Positions 34,904-43,707 of a DNA stretch of 64,000 bases are shown piece by piece. The DNA comes from Elusimicrobiota bacterium. GTDB taxonomy: Bacteria; Elusimicrobiota; Elusimicrobia; FEN-1173. Position 1 is the first letter of the stretch, and each line of letters starts with the position of its first letter. The DNA is taken from NCBI GenBank assembly GCA_016721625.1, contig JADKHR010000001.1, forward strand, positions 2,046,001 to 2,110,000, written 5' to 3'. The translations under genes were made by a program, and so were the position numbers. The notes beneath the pieces are model-generated. The model had not been told where the DNA came from. It ran no database searches and was given only the letters and a program-made list of their open reading frames with translations.

Positions 34904-35751
34904 GGAAGCTCCCATTCACCAAAATGCACGGCACGGGCAATGATTTTGTTTTGCTGGACGCTCTGCGCCATCCGGTTCGGGTGACGGCGGTTTTGGCCCG
35001 CCGCCTGTGCGACCGGCGGTTCGGCGTGGGCGCGGACCAGGTCCTGGTCCTGGCCAAGTCGAAATCAGCCGACTTCAAAATGTTGATCTATAACGCGGAC
35101 GGGTCCCAGGTGGAAATGTGCGGCAACGGCATTCGGTGCCTGGCGCGGTACGCCTTCGAGCGGGGCCACACGAACAAGCGGGAACTGTCGGTGGAAACCC
35201 TGGCCGGCCTCCGGCGTCCCGTCGTCCAGCGCTCCCTCGTCCGGGTGGACATGGGCCCGCCGATTTTGGACGCGGCGCTCGTCCCCACCCGCGCCCAGGG
35301 GCGGGTGATCGATCACCCGTTTTCGCTCCAGCCCTTGCCCGCTTCCCGCCGCGGGAAGGGCGCGGTGAAACTCCAGATGACCTGTCTTTCCATGGGGAAC
35401 CCCCACGCCGTCATTTTCGTGGAGGACGTGGACGCGGTTCCCCTGGCGGAATGGGGGCCGGTGATGGAGAGCGATCCTTTTTTTCCCCGGCGGACCAACG
35501 TGGAATTCGTCCAGGTGAAAGATCCCGACCACGCCCGCGTCCGTGTGTGGGAACGCGGCAGTGGAATAACGCTGGCGTGCGGCACCGGCGCCTGCGCCGT
35601 GGGGGTGGCCGGCGTGTTGACGGGGCGGTTTCACCGAAAAGTGACGCTGTCTCTTCCGGGCGGGGACCTCGGCGTGGAATGGGCGGCTGATAACCGGGTG
35701 TATCTCACGGGCCCGGCGGCCTTCGTTTTCGACGGAACGTTCGACCTCTAA
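34900..35751 (+). CDS. dapF: Diaminopimelate epimerase
   Basis: The 283-residue enzyme interconverts LL- and meso-diaminopimelate, for lysine and peptidoglycan. Both catalytic Cys are present: NADGSQVEMCGNGIRC (Cys74) and GSGITLACGTGACA (Cys227). The N-terminal FTKMHGTGNDFVLLD is typical. ATG 34900 overlaps the lysA stop. With DapL at 38667 this epimerase is the only step needed to reach meso-DAP. Confidence 0.95.
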   Translation: MRKLPFTKMHGTGNDFVLLDALRHPVRVTAVLARRLCDRRFGVGADQVLVLAKSKSADFKMLIYNADGSQVEMCGNGIRCLARYAFERGHTNKRELSVETLAGLRRPVVQRSLVRVDMGPPILDAALVPTRAQGRVIDHPFSLQPLPASRRGKGAVKLQMTCLSMGNPHAVIFVEDVDAVPLAEWGPVMESDPFFPRRTNVEFVQVKDPDHARVRVWERGSGITLACGTGACAVGVAGVLTGRFHRKVTLSLPGGDLGVEWAADNRVYLTGPAAFVFDGTFDL

Positions 35752-35760
35752 GGAGCGATT

Positions 35761-36663
35761 ATGTTTGAAGGTTCAGCGGTGGCGTTGGTGACGCCGTTTT
35801 CCAACGGCGCGGTGGACGAAAAGAAGTTGGCCGAGTTGGTGGAGTTTCAAATCGAGGCGGGAACCTCGACCCTCGTCCCCTGCGGGACCACGGGCGAATC
35901 CGCCACGCTCTCCCACGCGGAACACGGGCGGGTGATCGAGCTCGTGATTAAATTTGCCCGCAAGCGCGTGCGGGTGTTGGCCGGCGCGGGATCCAACTCC
36001 ACCTCCGAGGCCGTGGCCCTCACGCGCCACGCCAAAGAGGCCGGTGCCGACGGGGCCCTCCACATCACGCCCTATTACAACAAACCCACTCCGCGCGGGT
36101 TGGTCGAGCATTTCCGCGCCGTGGCCCGGGCGGCGGATCTCCCCATCGTGCTTTACAACGTCCCCGGCCGCACCGGCGTCAACATGCTCCCGGCCACGGT
36201 GATCGAACTGGCCCGTTTGGAAAAAAACATCGTGGGGATCAAGGAAGCGTCCGGAAGTTTGGACCAGGCGACGGAAATCGCCGGGGCGCTGGGCGACTCC
36301 TTTGAACTTATTTCCGGCGACGATTCCCTCACCCTCCCGATCCTGAGCGTGGGCGGGAAAGGCGTCATCTCCGTGGTCGCCAACCTGGTTCCCAAGGACG
36401 TCTCCTCCCTCTGCGCCGCGGGGTTGCGGGGGGACTGGGTGGAGGCCCGTCGCCTCCACCACAAGCTTTACCCGCTCGCCAAGGCGATGTTCATAGAGAC
36501 GAGCCCCATCCCGCTGAAGACGGCCATGGGGTGGCTGGACCTTTGCTCGCCGGACCTTCGTCTTCCTCTCGTCCCGTTGGAAAAGCCGAACCAGGACAAA
36601 CTGGAAAAGGTCCTTCGGGAGTATGGTCTGGTGGCCCCTCGACGGAAACACCCGGTCTGTTGA
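35761..36663 (+). CDS. dapA: 4-hydroxy-tetrahydrodipicolinate synthase
   Basis: The 300-residue enzyme condenses pyruvate with aspartate semialdehyde, the first lysine-specific step. The Schiff-base lysine lies in NIVGIKEASG (Lys161) and the catalytic Tyr in VLYNVPGRTGVN (Tyr132). CGTTGESATLSHAEH and HITPYYNKPTPRGL complete the family pattern. Length is normal. A good ribosome site (AAGGAG) precedes ATG 35761, nine bases after dapF. A lysine allosteric site cannot be judged from sequence alone. Confidence 0.95.
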   Translation: MFEGSAVALVTPFSNGAVDEKKLAELVEFQIEAGTSTLVPCGTTGESATLSHAEHGRVIELVIKFARKRVRVLAGAGSNSTSEAVALTRHAKEAGADGALHITPYYNKPTPRGLVEHFRAVARAADLPIVLYNVPGRTGVNMLPATVIELARLEKNIVGIKEASGSLDQATEIAGALGDSFELISGDDSLTLPILSVGGKGVISVVANLVPKDVSSLCAAGLRGDWVEARRLHHKLYPLAKAMFIETSPIPLKTAMGWLDLCSPDLRLPLVPLEKPNQDKLEKVLREYGLVAPRRKHPVC

Positions 36664-36664
36664 C

Positions 36665-37444
36665 ATGGCTCCGCTCAAGCTCGGGGTGATCGGCGTGGGG
36701 GGCCGCATGGGCCGCGCCATCCTGGAGCTGGCTCTCCAAGACCCCCACGTGCGGCTGGCCGCGCTTCTGGAAGCCCCCGGGAGCGCCGCCGTGGGCGAGA
36801 CACAGAACGGATTCCGGGTGACGGACGACGTGGCCGCGTCTTTGCCGGGGGTGGACGCTCTGATCGACTTCACCGCGCCCGCGGCCAGCGTGGCCCACGC
36901 GGCTCTCGCGGCCCGGGGGTCGGTTCCCATCGTGATCGGAACGACGGGGGTGGACGAAGGGGGACGGAAGGCCTTGGCGGAAGCCGCCCGCCGGATCCCG
37001 GTGGTTTTCTCCCCGAACATGAGCCTGTCGGCGAACGTCTTGTTCGACGCGGCGGAACGAATGGCCGCCCTCTTGCCGGACTACGACGCGGAAATTTTGG
37101 AAACGCACCACAGTCGAAAGAAAGACGCTCCGTCGGGAACGGCCCAGCGTTTAGCCGACGCCGTTCAGCGCGGCCGGAAGGCGGGCCGCTTCGTCTATGG
37201 CCGCCAGGGGCTCGTGGGGGAGCGGAAGAAGGACGAGATCGGCGTCCACGCCGTGAGGGGCGGCGACGTGGTGGGGGACCACACGGTCCTTTTTCTCGGG
37301 AACGGAGAGCGGATCGAACTCGTTCACCGCGTCACCTCGCGCACCGCTTTCGCGGCGGGCGCCCTCGCCGCCGCCAAGTGGGTCATCGGCAAGCCCGCCG
37401 GGCTCTACGACATGCGGGACGTGTTGGGGTTGAACAAAGCGTGA
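36665..37444 (+). CDS. dapB: 4-hydroxy-tetrahydrodipicolinate reductase
   Basis: The 259-residue enzyme reduces the DapA product using NAD(P)H. The cofactor loop is GVIGVGGRMGRAI, followed by DFTAPAASVAHAA, the VIGTTGVDE strand and the catalytic HHSRKKDAPSGTA loop with its Lys/His. The C-terminal RTAFAAGALAAAKWVIGKPAGLYDMRDVLG is diagnostic. I start at ATG 36665, one base after the dapA stop; the upstream frame lies inside dapA. Its stop overlaps the GTG start of the FAH-family gene. Confidence 0.95.
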   Translation: MAPLKLGVIGVGGRMGRAILELALQDPHVRLAALLEAPGSAAVGETQNGFRVTDDVAASLPGVDALIDFTAPAASVAHAALAARGSVPIVIGTTGVDEGGRKALAEAARRIPVVFSPNMSLSANVLFDAAERMAALLPDYDAEILETHHSRKKDAPSGTAQRLADAVQRGRKAGRFVYGRQGLVGERKKDEIGVHAVRGGDVVGDHTVLFLGNGERIELVHRVTSRTAFAAGALAAAKWVIGKPAGLYDMRDVLGLNKA

Positions 37445-38214
37445 CGTTGCCGCGAAACCGGTTCTGCCGGTTTGAATGGGAGGGCACGGTCCGCTGGGGG
37501 GTGGTGGAGGGAAACTCCGTTGAGGAAATTCTTCCCGATCCCTTCGGGCCCTTTGAAGGGACGGGCGTTCGGTGGCCGCTTCAGACGGTTCGCCTGCGGG
37601 CCCCCGTTCAACCGAGCAAGATCGTGGCGGTAGGGGTCAACTACGCCGACCACGCCAAGGAGTTCGGCCATACGCCGCCCGCCGAACCGTTGATTTTTTT
37701 GAAACCCCCCAGCGCGGTGATCGGACCGGGAGAGGCCATCCGTTGTCCCCGCCGGTCGAAACAGGTGGATTTCGAAGCGGAGATCGCCGTGGTGATCGGC
37801 CGCCGGGCGCGGTCGGTTTCCGTCCGCCGCGCTTTGGACTATGTTCTCGGCTACACGCTCATGAACGACGTGACGGCCCGGGACCTCCAGCGTTCCGACG
37901 GCCAATGGACCCGGGCCAAGGGGTTCGACACCTTCGCTCCCCTGGGCCCTTGGATCGCGACGGGGCTGTCTCCCCGCGATCTCAAAATTCAGGCCACCGT
38001 GAACGGCCGACGCCGCCAATCGTCGTCGACGAAACAGTTGATTTTCGACGTTCCCGCGCTGGTGTCTTTCGTGAGCGGGGTCATGACCTTGGAACCGGGC
38101 GACGTGATTTCCACCGGGACCCCGGCGGGCGTCGGCCCTTTGAAACCGGGGGATTTGGTGGAGGTCCGTTGCCCCTCCATCGGGCGGCTCCAAAACCGGG
38201 TGGCGCGGGCGTGA
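37441..38214 (+). CDS. FAH-family hydrolase/isomerase, lysine-operon associated
   Basis: The 257-residue product belongs to the fumarylacetoacetase (FAH) family: IVAVGVNYADHAKEFG, FLKPPSAVIGPGEAI, the metal-binding VDFEAEIAVVIGR (E-x-E), GYTLMNDVTARDLQ, KGFDTFAPLGPWI and TLEPGDVISTGTPAGVG. Members hydrolyse or isomerise 2-oxo-4-ene acids or decarboxylate oxaloacetate. The start is GTG 37441, overlapping dapB. No aromatic catabolic genes are near; its place between dapB and dapL suggests a task linked to keto/enol intermediates of lysine synthesis, such as repair of a side product. That role is inference. Confidence 0.85.
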   Translation: MTLPRNRFCRFEWEGTVRWGVVEGNSVEEILPDPFGPFEGTGVRWPLQTVRLRAPVQPSKIVAVGVNYADHAKEFGHTPPAEPLIFLKPPSAVIGPGEAIRCPRRSKQVDFEAEIAVVIGRRARSVSVRRALDYVLGYTLMNDVTARDLQRSDGQWTRAKGFDTFAPLGPWIATGLSPRDLKIQATVNGRRRQSSSTKQLIFDVPALVSFVSGVMTLEPGDVISTGTPAGVGPLKPGDLVEVRCPSIGRLQNRVARA

Positions 38215-38582
38215 TCGGCCGGGCCTGGAAACGGGTCCTGTCGCTTTGGGAAGACGGGGCGGCCGACGGAGAGCCGGTCTACGATCCCGTGCACGTGGCG
38301 GCCGTCGTCGTCGGATGTCTGCTGGCCCTGGGGGTCCTCTTCTGGGTTCTCTGGGGTTTCCTGGTCTGCGAGGGCGGGCTCTTCACGAAAATCCTCCCGT
38401 TCCTTCAGGTCGTGTTCACGTCGAAAACGTTAAAAGATTTCGGTTATGAGGGCGCGCCCTACGCTTTGGGGATTTTCGAGGGATGGATCATTAATCTGAG
38501 CGCCCTGGGGATGTCCTTGGCTCTTTTGGCCGGCGGCTGGCGGGTGTTCCGCTCCCTTCCCCCGGAACGCCGGAATCCATAA
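38211..38582 (+). CDS. Small membrane protein of unknown function
   Basis: The 123-residue product starts at GTG 38211, overlapping the FAH-family stop. It has two hydrophobic helices (AAVVVGCLLALGVLFWVLWG and GWIINLSALGMSLALLAGGW), a short acidic N-terminal segment and a loop with FTSKTLKDFGYEGAPYALG. I do not recognise the family. The 4-base overlap argues that it is a genuine cistron of the lysine operon. It could be a membrane anchor, but nothing ties it to a function. Confidence 0.65.
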   Translation: MIGRAWKRVLSLWEDGAADGEPVYDPVHVAAVVVGCLLALGVLFWVLWGFLVCEGGLFTKILPFLQVVFTSKTLKDFGYEGAPYALGIFEGWIINLSALGMSLALLAGGWRVFRSLPPERRNP

Positions 38583-38666
38583 TCTTTCGGTGGCTCTTGT
38601 GAAACATGTTTTTCTTGTTTTTCGAAACCGCATCGACCGGCGTTTTCCGCCGAAGGAGTGTCTTCC

Positions 38667-39836
38667 ATGAACCTTTCCCCTTCCGACCGTTTGGGTCGAC
38701 TGCCGCCCTATTTGTTCGCCGCCATCGACGCGGCCAAGAAAGCCGCCCAGGAAAAAGGTGCGGACATCATTTCGTTGGGGGTCGGCGATCCGGACCTGCC
38801 CACCCCGCCCCACATCGTCGCGGCGGGCCAAGCCGCCCTGGCGAACCCGGCCAACCACCAATACCCCTTCGGCGCGGGCCTCCTAGGGTTCCGCCAGGCC
38901 GTGGCCCGGTGGTATAAAGCCCGTTTCCACGTGGACTTGGACCCGGCCACCGAAATCCACGCGTTGATCGGGTCCAAGGACGGGCTCACGCACTTGCCCC
39001 TGGCTTTCCTCAACCCCGGCGACACGGCCATCGTGCCCGAACCGGCTTACCCGGCCTATAACGCGTCCATCCTCTTGGCGGGGGGGGAAACCCATTTCGT
39101 CCCTCTGTTGGAGGAGAACGGATTTCTCCCCGACCTGGCCGCGATTCCAAAATCGGTCCTGGCTTCCGCGAAACTGTTTTATCTCAATTATCCCTCCAAC
39201 CCTCTTTCGGTCACGGCGCCCCGGACCTTCTATGAATCCGTCGTTCGCCTGGCGCGGGACCACCGGTTCCTGGTGGTCCACGACGCGGCCTATTCCGAAA
39301 TGTATTACGAGGAGCCGCCCTTGTCTTTCCTCGAAATCCCCGGGGCCAAGGACGTGGGGATTGAATTCCATTCCTGCTCCAAAACCTACAACATGACGGG
39401 GTGGCGCGTGGGCTGGGTGTGCGGAAACGCCGAGGCCGTCCGCACGCTGGGCCGGCTGAAGGATAACTTTGACTCCGGGGTGTTCCAGGCGGTTCAGGAG
39501 GCGGGCGTCGCCGCGCTGACCGGGCCCCAGGATGGCGTGGCCGAGATGCGCCGGATTTATCGCGAACGCCGCGACCTGTTCGTGCCGAAACTTCGCGCCT
39601 TGGGTTGGCGGGTGACCAATCCGCCGGCCACGTTCTACGTGTGGGCGCGTACCCCGGCGGGGTTCACCTCGGCCCAAACGGCGGAGCGTCTCCTTCAAGA
39701 GGCCCACATCGTGTGCACGCCCGGAAACGGTTTCGGCCCTTCCGGGGAAGGATACGTTCGGTTCGCCCTCACGGTTCCCACGGCGCGCCTGGAACTCGCC
39801 CTGGAGCGGATCGGTCGAATGAAGTGGACGCATTAA
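38667..39836 (+). CDS. dapL: LL-diaminopimelate aminotransferase
   Basis: The 389-residue class I PLP aminotransferase would convert tetrahydrodipicolinate directly to LL-DAP, bypassing DapD/C/E. The N-terminus RLGRLPPYLFAAIDAAKKAA and DIISLGVGDPDLPTPPHI are typical of DapL. SCSKTYNMTGWRVGW holds the PLP Lys and LNYPSNPLS the substrate loop. Context with dapA, dapB, dapF and lysA supports this over other aminotransferases. ATG 38667 has AAGGAG eight bases upstream; GTG 38658 lies in that site and is less likely. A small hairpin (CGGCG/CGCCG, about 38638-38652) precedes the ribosome site. Confidence 0.88.
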   Translation: MNLSPSDRLGRLPPYLFAAIDAAKKAAQEKGADIISLGVGDPDLPTPPHIVAAGQAALANPANHQYPFGAGLLGFRQAVARWYKARFHVDLDPATEIHALIGSKDGLTHLPLAFLNPGDTAIVPEPAYPAYNASILLAGGETHFVPLLEENGFLPDLAAIPKSVLASAKLFYLNYPSNPLSVTAPRTFYESVVRLARDHRFLVVHDAAYSEMYYEEPPLSFLEIPGAKDVGIEFHSCSKTYNMTGWRVGWVCGNAEAVRTLGRLKDNFDSGVFQAVQEAGVAALTGPQDGVAEMRRIYRERRDLFVPKLRALGWRVTNPPATFYVWARTPAGFTSAQTAERLLQEAHIVCTPGNGFGPSGEGYVRFALTVPTARLELALERIGRMKWTH

Positions 39837-39858
39837 CGGAACGAACCCGTTTATCGTC

Positions 39859-40734
39859 GTGAACTCTTCTTCCCGCCGAGGGGCGGTTCGGATCGCCTTG
39901 GCGGCGGTTCTCTTCGGTCTGCTGGGGGCCATGGTCAAGAGCCTGTCCGCGGATCTGCCCAGCGCCATGATCGTGTTCTTCCGGAACGCGGTGGGTCTCC
40001 TGGCCCTGCTCCCGTTCCTCCGGGGCTCGGGGGGGCTCCGCACCCAAAACTTCGGCGGCCATTTCGCCCGATCGCTGGCCGGCGTGGCCTCCATGTACCT
40101 TTCCTTCTATTCCATTGGACGGATGCGGTTGGCGGACGCCTATGTTCTGGCTTACACCGCACCGCTTTTCATGCCGTTCCTGGCCCGCGGGTGGTTGGGA
40201 GAGCCCCTCTCTCGCCGCGTCGGGGTGGCGTTGGCTCTGGGGTTCGGGGGCGTCCTCCTCCTGCTCAAACCGGGTTGGGGGGTGTTTCAGCCGGTGGCTC
40301 TGGTGGCCCTGGCGTCGGGCTTCCTGTCCGCCGTGGCCCAGGTCGGTATCCGCCAGTTGACGCGAACGGAACCCCCCGTCCGCATCGTGTTTTATTTCGG
40401 GCTCATCGCGACGGCCCTCACCGCTCCGCCGCTGGCGGGCGTATGGACCGCGCCGTCCGGTCGGACGTGGATCGTTTTAGGGGTTTTGGGCGCGGTGGCC
40501 ACGGCGGCCCAACTGATCATGACGGAAGGCTATCGGCTCGCATCCCCGGGCGACGTGGGGGCTCTGATGTATCTCGCCGTGGCCGTGGCCGGCGTGGCCG
40601 ACTGGATCCTCTGGCGGCGCTTGCCGGATCCCGTCTCTCTGGCGGGAATCGGATTCATCATGGCCGCGGGCGCGTGGATCCTTCGGGCGGTCCCCCCGGC
40701 GCGGCCGGCCGTCCCTCTTTCTCCAGTGCCATGA
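39859..40734 (+). CDS. EamA/DMT-family transporter
   Basis: The 291-residue product is a ten-helix drug/metabolite transporter: IALAAVLFGLLGAMVKSLS, RNAVGLLALLPFLRG, LADAYVLAYTAPLFMPFLA and a second, similar half with AQLIMTEGYRLASPGDVGAL and VAVAGVADWILW. Members often export amino acids or nucleotides. Its position behind dapL suggests, but does not show, an amino-acid or precursor substrate. GTG 39859 is the start; the stop overlaps trmJ (ATGA). Confidence 0.82.
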   Translation: MNSSSRRGAVRIALAAVLFGLLGAMVKSLSADLPSAMIVFFRNAVGLLALLPFLRGSGGLRTQNFGGHFARSLAGVASMYLSFYSIGRMRLADAYVLAYTAPLFMPFLARGWLGEPLSRRVGVALALGFGGVLLLLKPGWGVFQPVALVALASGFLSAVAQVGIRQLTRTEPPVRIVFYFGLIATALTAPPLAGVWTAPSGRTWIVLGVLGAVATAAQLIMTEGYRLASPGDVGALMYLAVAVAGVADWILWRRLPDPVSLAGIGFIMAAGAWILRAVPPARPAVPLSPVP

Positions 40735-41489
40735 ACCTCCGCTTCGTCCTCGTCCGACCCCGAAACCCCCTGAACATCGGCGCCGCGGCGCGCGCCATGG
40801 CGAACTTCGGGTTCAACGACCTCGTGGTCGTCAAACCCTTTGCCCCCGTCTGGCGGGAGACGACCTCCGCGGTGGGCGCGGAACAGTTGGTGCGCGAAGC
40901 CCGGGCTTTCTCCTCCATCGACGAAGCCATCGCCGACTGCCATCTCGTGGTCGGCACCACGGCGCTCCGGGCGCGGCGGCTGGAGCGGCCCGTGGTGTCC
41001 CTTCCGAATCTCGCGGACTATTTGGCCCGGGAAGACCCCTCCCCCTGGCGGAAGAAAAGAGGGGAAACGTTCCAAACGGCGATCCTCTTCGGCCCGGAGA
41101 AAACGGGTCTCTCCACTCCCTATCTGGAACGGTGCCATTTCTGGTTGACCATCCCCACGGACCCCGCCTGTCCCTCCATGAACATGGGCCAATCCGTGGC
41201 CCTCTGCGCCTACGAATGGGCCCGGAGTCTCCATCGCTTGGCTCCCCGGCCGCTTCCCGGCCCCTCCTCCTTGGCCACCACCGGAGATCTCGATCGCCTG
41301 GTGCGCCAGGTCATGGATTTGTTCGAAGCCGCCGACTACCTTCCCTTTCTGCCCCGATCCTCCCAGGAGCGGAAAGTCCGCCGCCTCTTTCAGCGATGGC
41401 GGATCCACCGCCAGGACGTCCAATTGATGCATGGACTCTTCCGGTTTCTCCTGCAGGGTCTGGCCGGAGATTCTCCCCGTGGCCGCTGA
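40731..41489 (+). CDS. trmJ: tRNA (Cm32/Um32) methyltransferase, TrmJ-like
   Basis: The 252-residue SPOUT-fold enzyme methylates a ribose, in TrmJ at tRNA position 32. Seen are RFVLVRPRNPLNIGAAARAM (motif 1), AILFGPEKTGLS (motif 2) and IPTDPACPSMNMGQSVALCAYE (motif 3 with the knot Ser/Asn). The C-terminal extension of about 80 residues is helical as in TrmJ, longer than plain TrmL. ATG 40731 overlaps the EamA stop. The TrmJ assignment over other SpoU methylases rests on the N-terminal VRPRNPLNIG pattern and length. Confidence 0.85.
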   Translation: MNLRFVLVRPRNPLNIGAAARAMANFGFNDLVVVKPFAPVWRETTSAVGAEQLVREARAFSSIDEAIADCHLVVGTTALRARRLERPVVSLPNLADYLAREDPSPWRKKRGETFQTAILFGPEKTGLSTPYLERCHFWLTIPTDPACPSMNMGQSVALCAYEWARSLHRLAPRPLPGPSSLATTGDLDRLVRQVMDLFEAADYLPFLPRSSQERKVRRLFQRWRIHRQDVQLMHGLFRFLLQGLAGDSPRGR

Positions 41490-41979
41490 ACGGGTGTTCG
41501 TGGGGTTGGGCTCCAACGTGGGCCGTCGGCTGGTGTTCCTCCGGCGGGCGGTGCGGGCCTTGGGCCGGGTTCCCGGGGTTCGGGTCATTCGGGTTTCTCC
41601 CGTCTATGAAACGGCCCCGGTCGGGCCCCGTCAACGGGATTTCTTGAACGCGGCGGTGGAACTGCGTTTCAGGGGCGAACCGTTGGCTCTGTTGGGTCAC
41701 TTGAAATCCATCGAACAAAACCTGGGGCGCCGCCGGCGAAAGCGCTGGGGGCCCCGGGAGATCGACCTGGATTTGATTTTTTTCGGCCAACGCCGTTGTT
41801 GCGCGGCGCTTCAACTGCCCCACCCCCGTTGGAAAGAACGTAAATTCGTCGTTTGGCCCCTGACCGACATCGCGGCGCGGTTCAAAGACCCGACCGATGG
41901 GCGTTCCCTGGCGCACACCCGTCAAAAATTGACAGGTTCGGACCAAAGCATTAGACTGTACGAACGGTCCCTCCGATGA
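41479..41979 (+). CDS. folK: 2-amino-4-hydroxy-6-hydroxymethyldihydropteridine pyrophosphokinase
   Basis: The 166-residue folate enzyme transfers pyrophosphate to hydroxymethyl-dihydropterin. The pattern is clear: VFVGLGSNVGRRL, SPVYETAPVG, FLNAAVEL, the catalytic RRRKRWGPREIDLDLIFF, and LPHPRWKERKFVVWPL. I start at GTG 41479, 11 bases inside the trmJ end; earlier starts would extend into that gene. Its stop overlaps panB (ATGA). folP and folB are not in the window, while pabBC is at 11201. Confidence 0.93.
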   Translation: MAAERVFVGLGSNVGRRLVFLRRAVRALGRVPGVRVIRVSPVYETAPVGPRQRDFLNAAVELRFRGEPLALLGHLKSIEQNLGRRRRKRWGPREIDLDLIFFGQRRCCAALQLPHPRWKERKFVVWPLTDIAARFKDPTDGRSLAHTRQKLTGSDQSIRLYERSLR

Positions 41980-42800
41980 CGAAAAAACCAGTCGCCCGCC
42001 CCGAAAAAGTGACGGTTCGTACCCTCCGGGAAATGAAACGGAAGGGAGAAAAAATCGTCGCTCTCACCGCCTACGACGCCCCCATGGCGCGCCTTTTGAA
42101 CCGGGCCGCCGTGGACGTGATTTTGGTGGGCGATTCCGTCGGCAACGTCAAACTCGGTTTTTCGAACACTCTTCCCGTGACTCTGGACGATATGCTCCAC
42201 CACACCCGCGCCGTTCGGCGGGGAAACAGCCGGGCGTTTCTCGTGGCCGATATGCCCTTCCTTTCCTACGAGTTCGATCCCAAGGACGCCGTGCGCCAGG
42301 TGGGGCGCCTGATCAAAGAAGGTGGCGCCGAAGCCGTGAAAGTCGAAGGTGCGGGCGCCATCCTTCCGTCGATCCGGGCGCTGGTGGCCGCCAACGTTCC
42401 GGTGGTGGGCCATCTGGGATTGACCCCGCAATCCGTGCACCGATTGGGGGGCTATCGGGTACAGGGCCGCGTCCGCCGGGAGGCGGCGGTTTTGGTGCGG
42501 GAAGCCCGACGGTTGGAGTCCGCCGGGGTGGTCGCCTTGGTGCTGGAAGCCGTGCCCGAGGCCCTCGCCCGACGGGTCACCCGCGCGCTCAAGATCCCGA
42601 CGATCGGGATCGGAGCCGGGGTTGGAACCGACGGACAGATTTTGGTTTTGGACGACCTCCTGGGTTTTTCGGACGCCCCGGCGCCCCGCTTCGTTAAACC
42701 CTATGCCGCCCTCTGGGCCGAAGCTCTCTCCGCTGTCCGGCGCTATGGGGCGGACGTTCGCTCCTCCCGGTTCCCCGGCGCCGGGCAGACCTACCACTGA
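41976..42800 (+). CDS. panB: 3-methyl-2-oxobutanoate hydroxymethyltransferase
   Basis: The 274-residue enzyme makes ketopantoate, first committed step to pantothenate. Family stretches are EKIVALTAYDAPMARLL, VILVGDSVGNVKLGF with metal-binding Asp, VADMPFLSYE, AVKVEGAG, HLGLTPQSVHRLGGYRVQGR, and PTIGIGAGVGTDGQILVLDDLLG with the catalytic Glu/Asp region. It is separated from panC by a hydrolase gene. panD and panE are not in the window. Confidence 0.95.
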   Translation: MTKKPVARPEKVTVRTLREMKRKGEKIVALTAYDAPMARLLNRAAVDVILVGDSVGNVKLGFSNTLPVTLDDMLHHTRAVRRGNSRAFLVADMPFLSYEFDPKDAVRQVGRLIKEGGAEAVKVEGAGAILPSIRALVAANVPVVGHLGLTPQSVHRLGGYRVQGRVRREAAVLVREARRLESAGVVALVLEAVPEALARRVTRALKIPTIGIGAGVGTDGQILVLDDLLGFSDAPAPRFVKPYAALWAEALSAVRRYGADVRSSRFPGAGQTYH

Positions 42801-42819
42801 TGCCCGGTTCCCTCCACCC

Positions 42820-43707
42820 ATGAGGGATATCCTGTTCGTTCTCCCGTTTCTTGTCGTCGGGGCGATCTTGTTCTGGGGGTGGTACACCTCGGGTCTTGTC
42901 CTGCACGGCGAGCGAGATCCGCTCACCGCGACGCCCCGAACCTTCGGCCTTCCCTATCGGGAGGAATCATTTTCCTCCGAAGACGGCGTCCCCTTGCGCG
43001 CCTGGTTCGTGCCGAGTTCCAAGCCCACCGACACGACCCTGGTCGTCTGTCACGGGTGGGGAGCGAACCGCTCCGACGTTCTGGAGCGGACCCATTTCTT
43101 GTCGGGCCGGGGCGGGTACCACTTGTTTTTCTTCGATTTCAGAAACCACGGGGAAAGCGGGGCGGGACGTTCGTCCCTTTCCCGTTACGAGGCGGGGGAC
43201 CTGCGGGCCGCGCTCGCGCACCTGCGGGCCGCCCACCCGGCGGAGGCGGCGCGCGTCGGATTCTACGGGATGTCCATGGGCGCGGCGGTTTGTCTCTGGG
43301 TGGCCGCCCAGGACGCCGGGGTTGCGGCGGTCGCGGCCGAAAGTCCTTACAGCGATTTTAACGGCGCCGTCACGCGATTTGGTCGAATTTTCTACCACAC
43401 CCCTCCTCTCCTTTCCCGGCTCACCCTGTGGTTTGTCCGTCGGCGTCTCGGGTTCGACCCCAACGAATACGCGCCCATCCTCGCCGTCGGGCGGTTGGCT
43501 CCCCGGCCCCTGTTCCTTCTCCAAGGGGAGGAAGACGGCCGAACCCCGCCGGAAGAAGGCCGACGTCTTTTTCAGGCGGCAGGGGAGCCCCGGACGATCT
43601 GGACGGTCCCGGGCGCGGATCACGGGGAGGTGGCGGAGGTGGGGGGTCGGGATTACCAGGATCGAGTGCTCGCTTTTTTTGACGGCGTGTTCGGGCCCCG
43701 TTCATGA
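42820..43707 (+). CDS. Membrane-anchored alpha/beta hydrolase
   Basis: The 295-residue product has an N-terminal membrane helix (MRDILFVLPFLVVGAILFWGW) and an alpha/beta hydrolase fold: oxyanion-side VVCHGWGANRSDVL, FFFDFRNHGESGAG, nucleophile elbow GFYGMSMGAAV (G-x-S-x-G), Asp in LLQGEEDGRTPPEE and His in VPGADHGEVAEVG. The closest style is the YfhR/BAAT-like serine hydrolase group. ATG 42820 starts 19 bases after the panB stop and the stop overlaps panC (ATGA). Substrate unknown; its position between panB and panC need not imply a pantothenate role. Confidence 0.82.
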   Translation: MRDILFVLPFLVVGAILFWGWYTSGLVLHGERDPLTATPRTFGLPYREESFSSEDGVPLRAWFVPSSKPTDTTLVVCHGWGANRSDVLERTHFLSGRGGYHLFFFDFRNHGESGAGRSSLSRYEAGDLRAALAHLRAAHPAEAARVGFYGMSMGAAVCLWVAAQDAGVAAVAAESPYSDFNGAVTRFGRIFYHTPPLLSRLTLWFVRRRLGFDPNEYAPILAVGRLAPRPLFLLQGEEDGRTPPEEGRRLFQAAGEPRTIWTVPGADHGEVAEVGGRDYQDRVLAFFDGVFGPRS

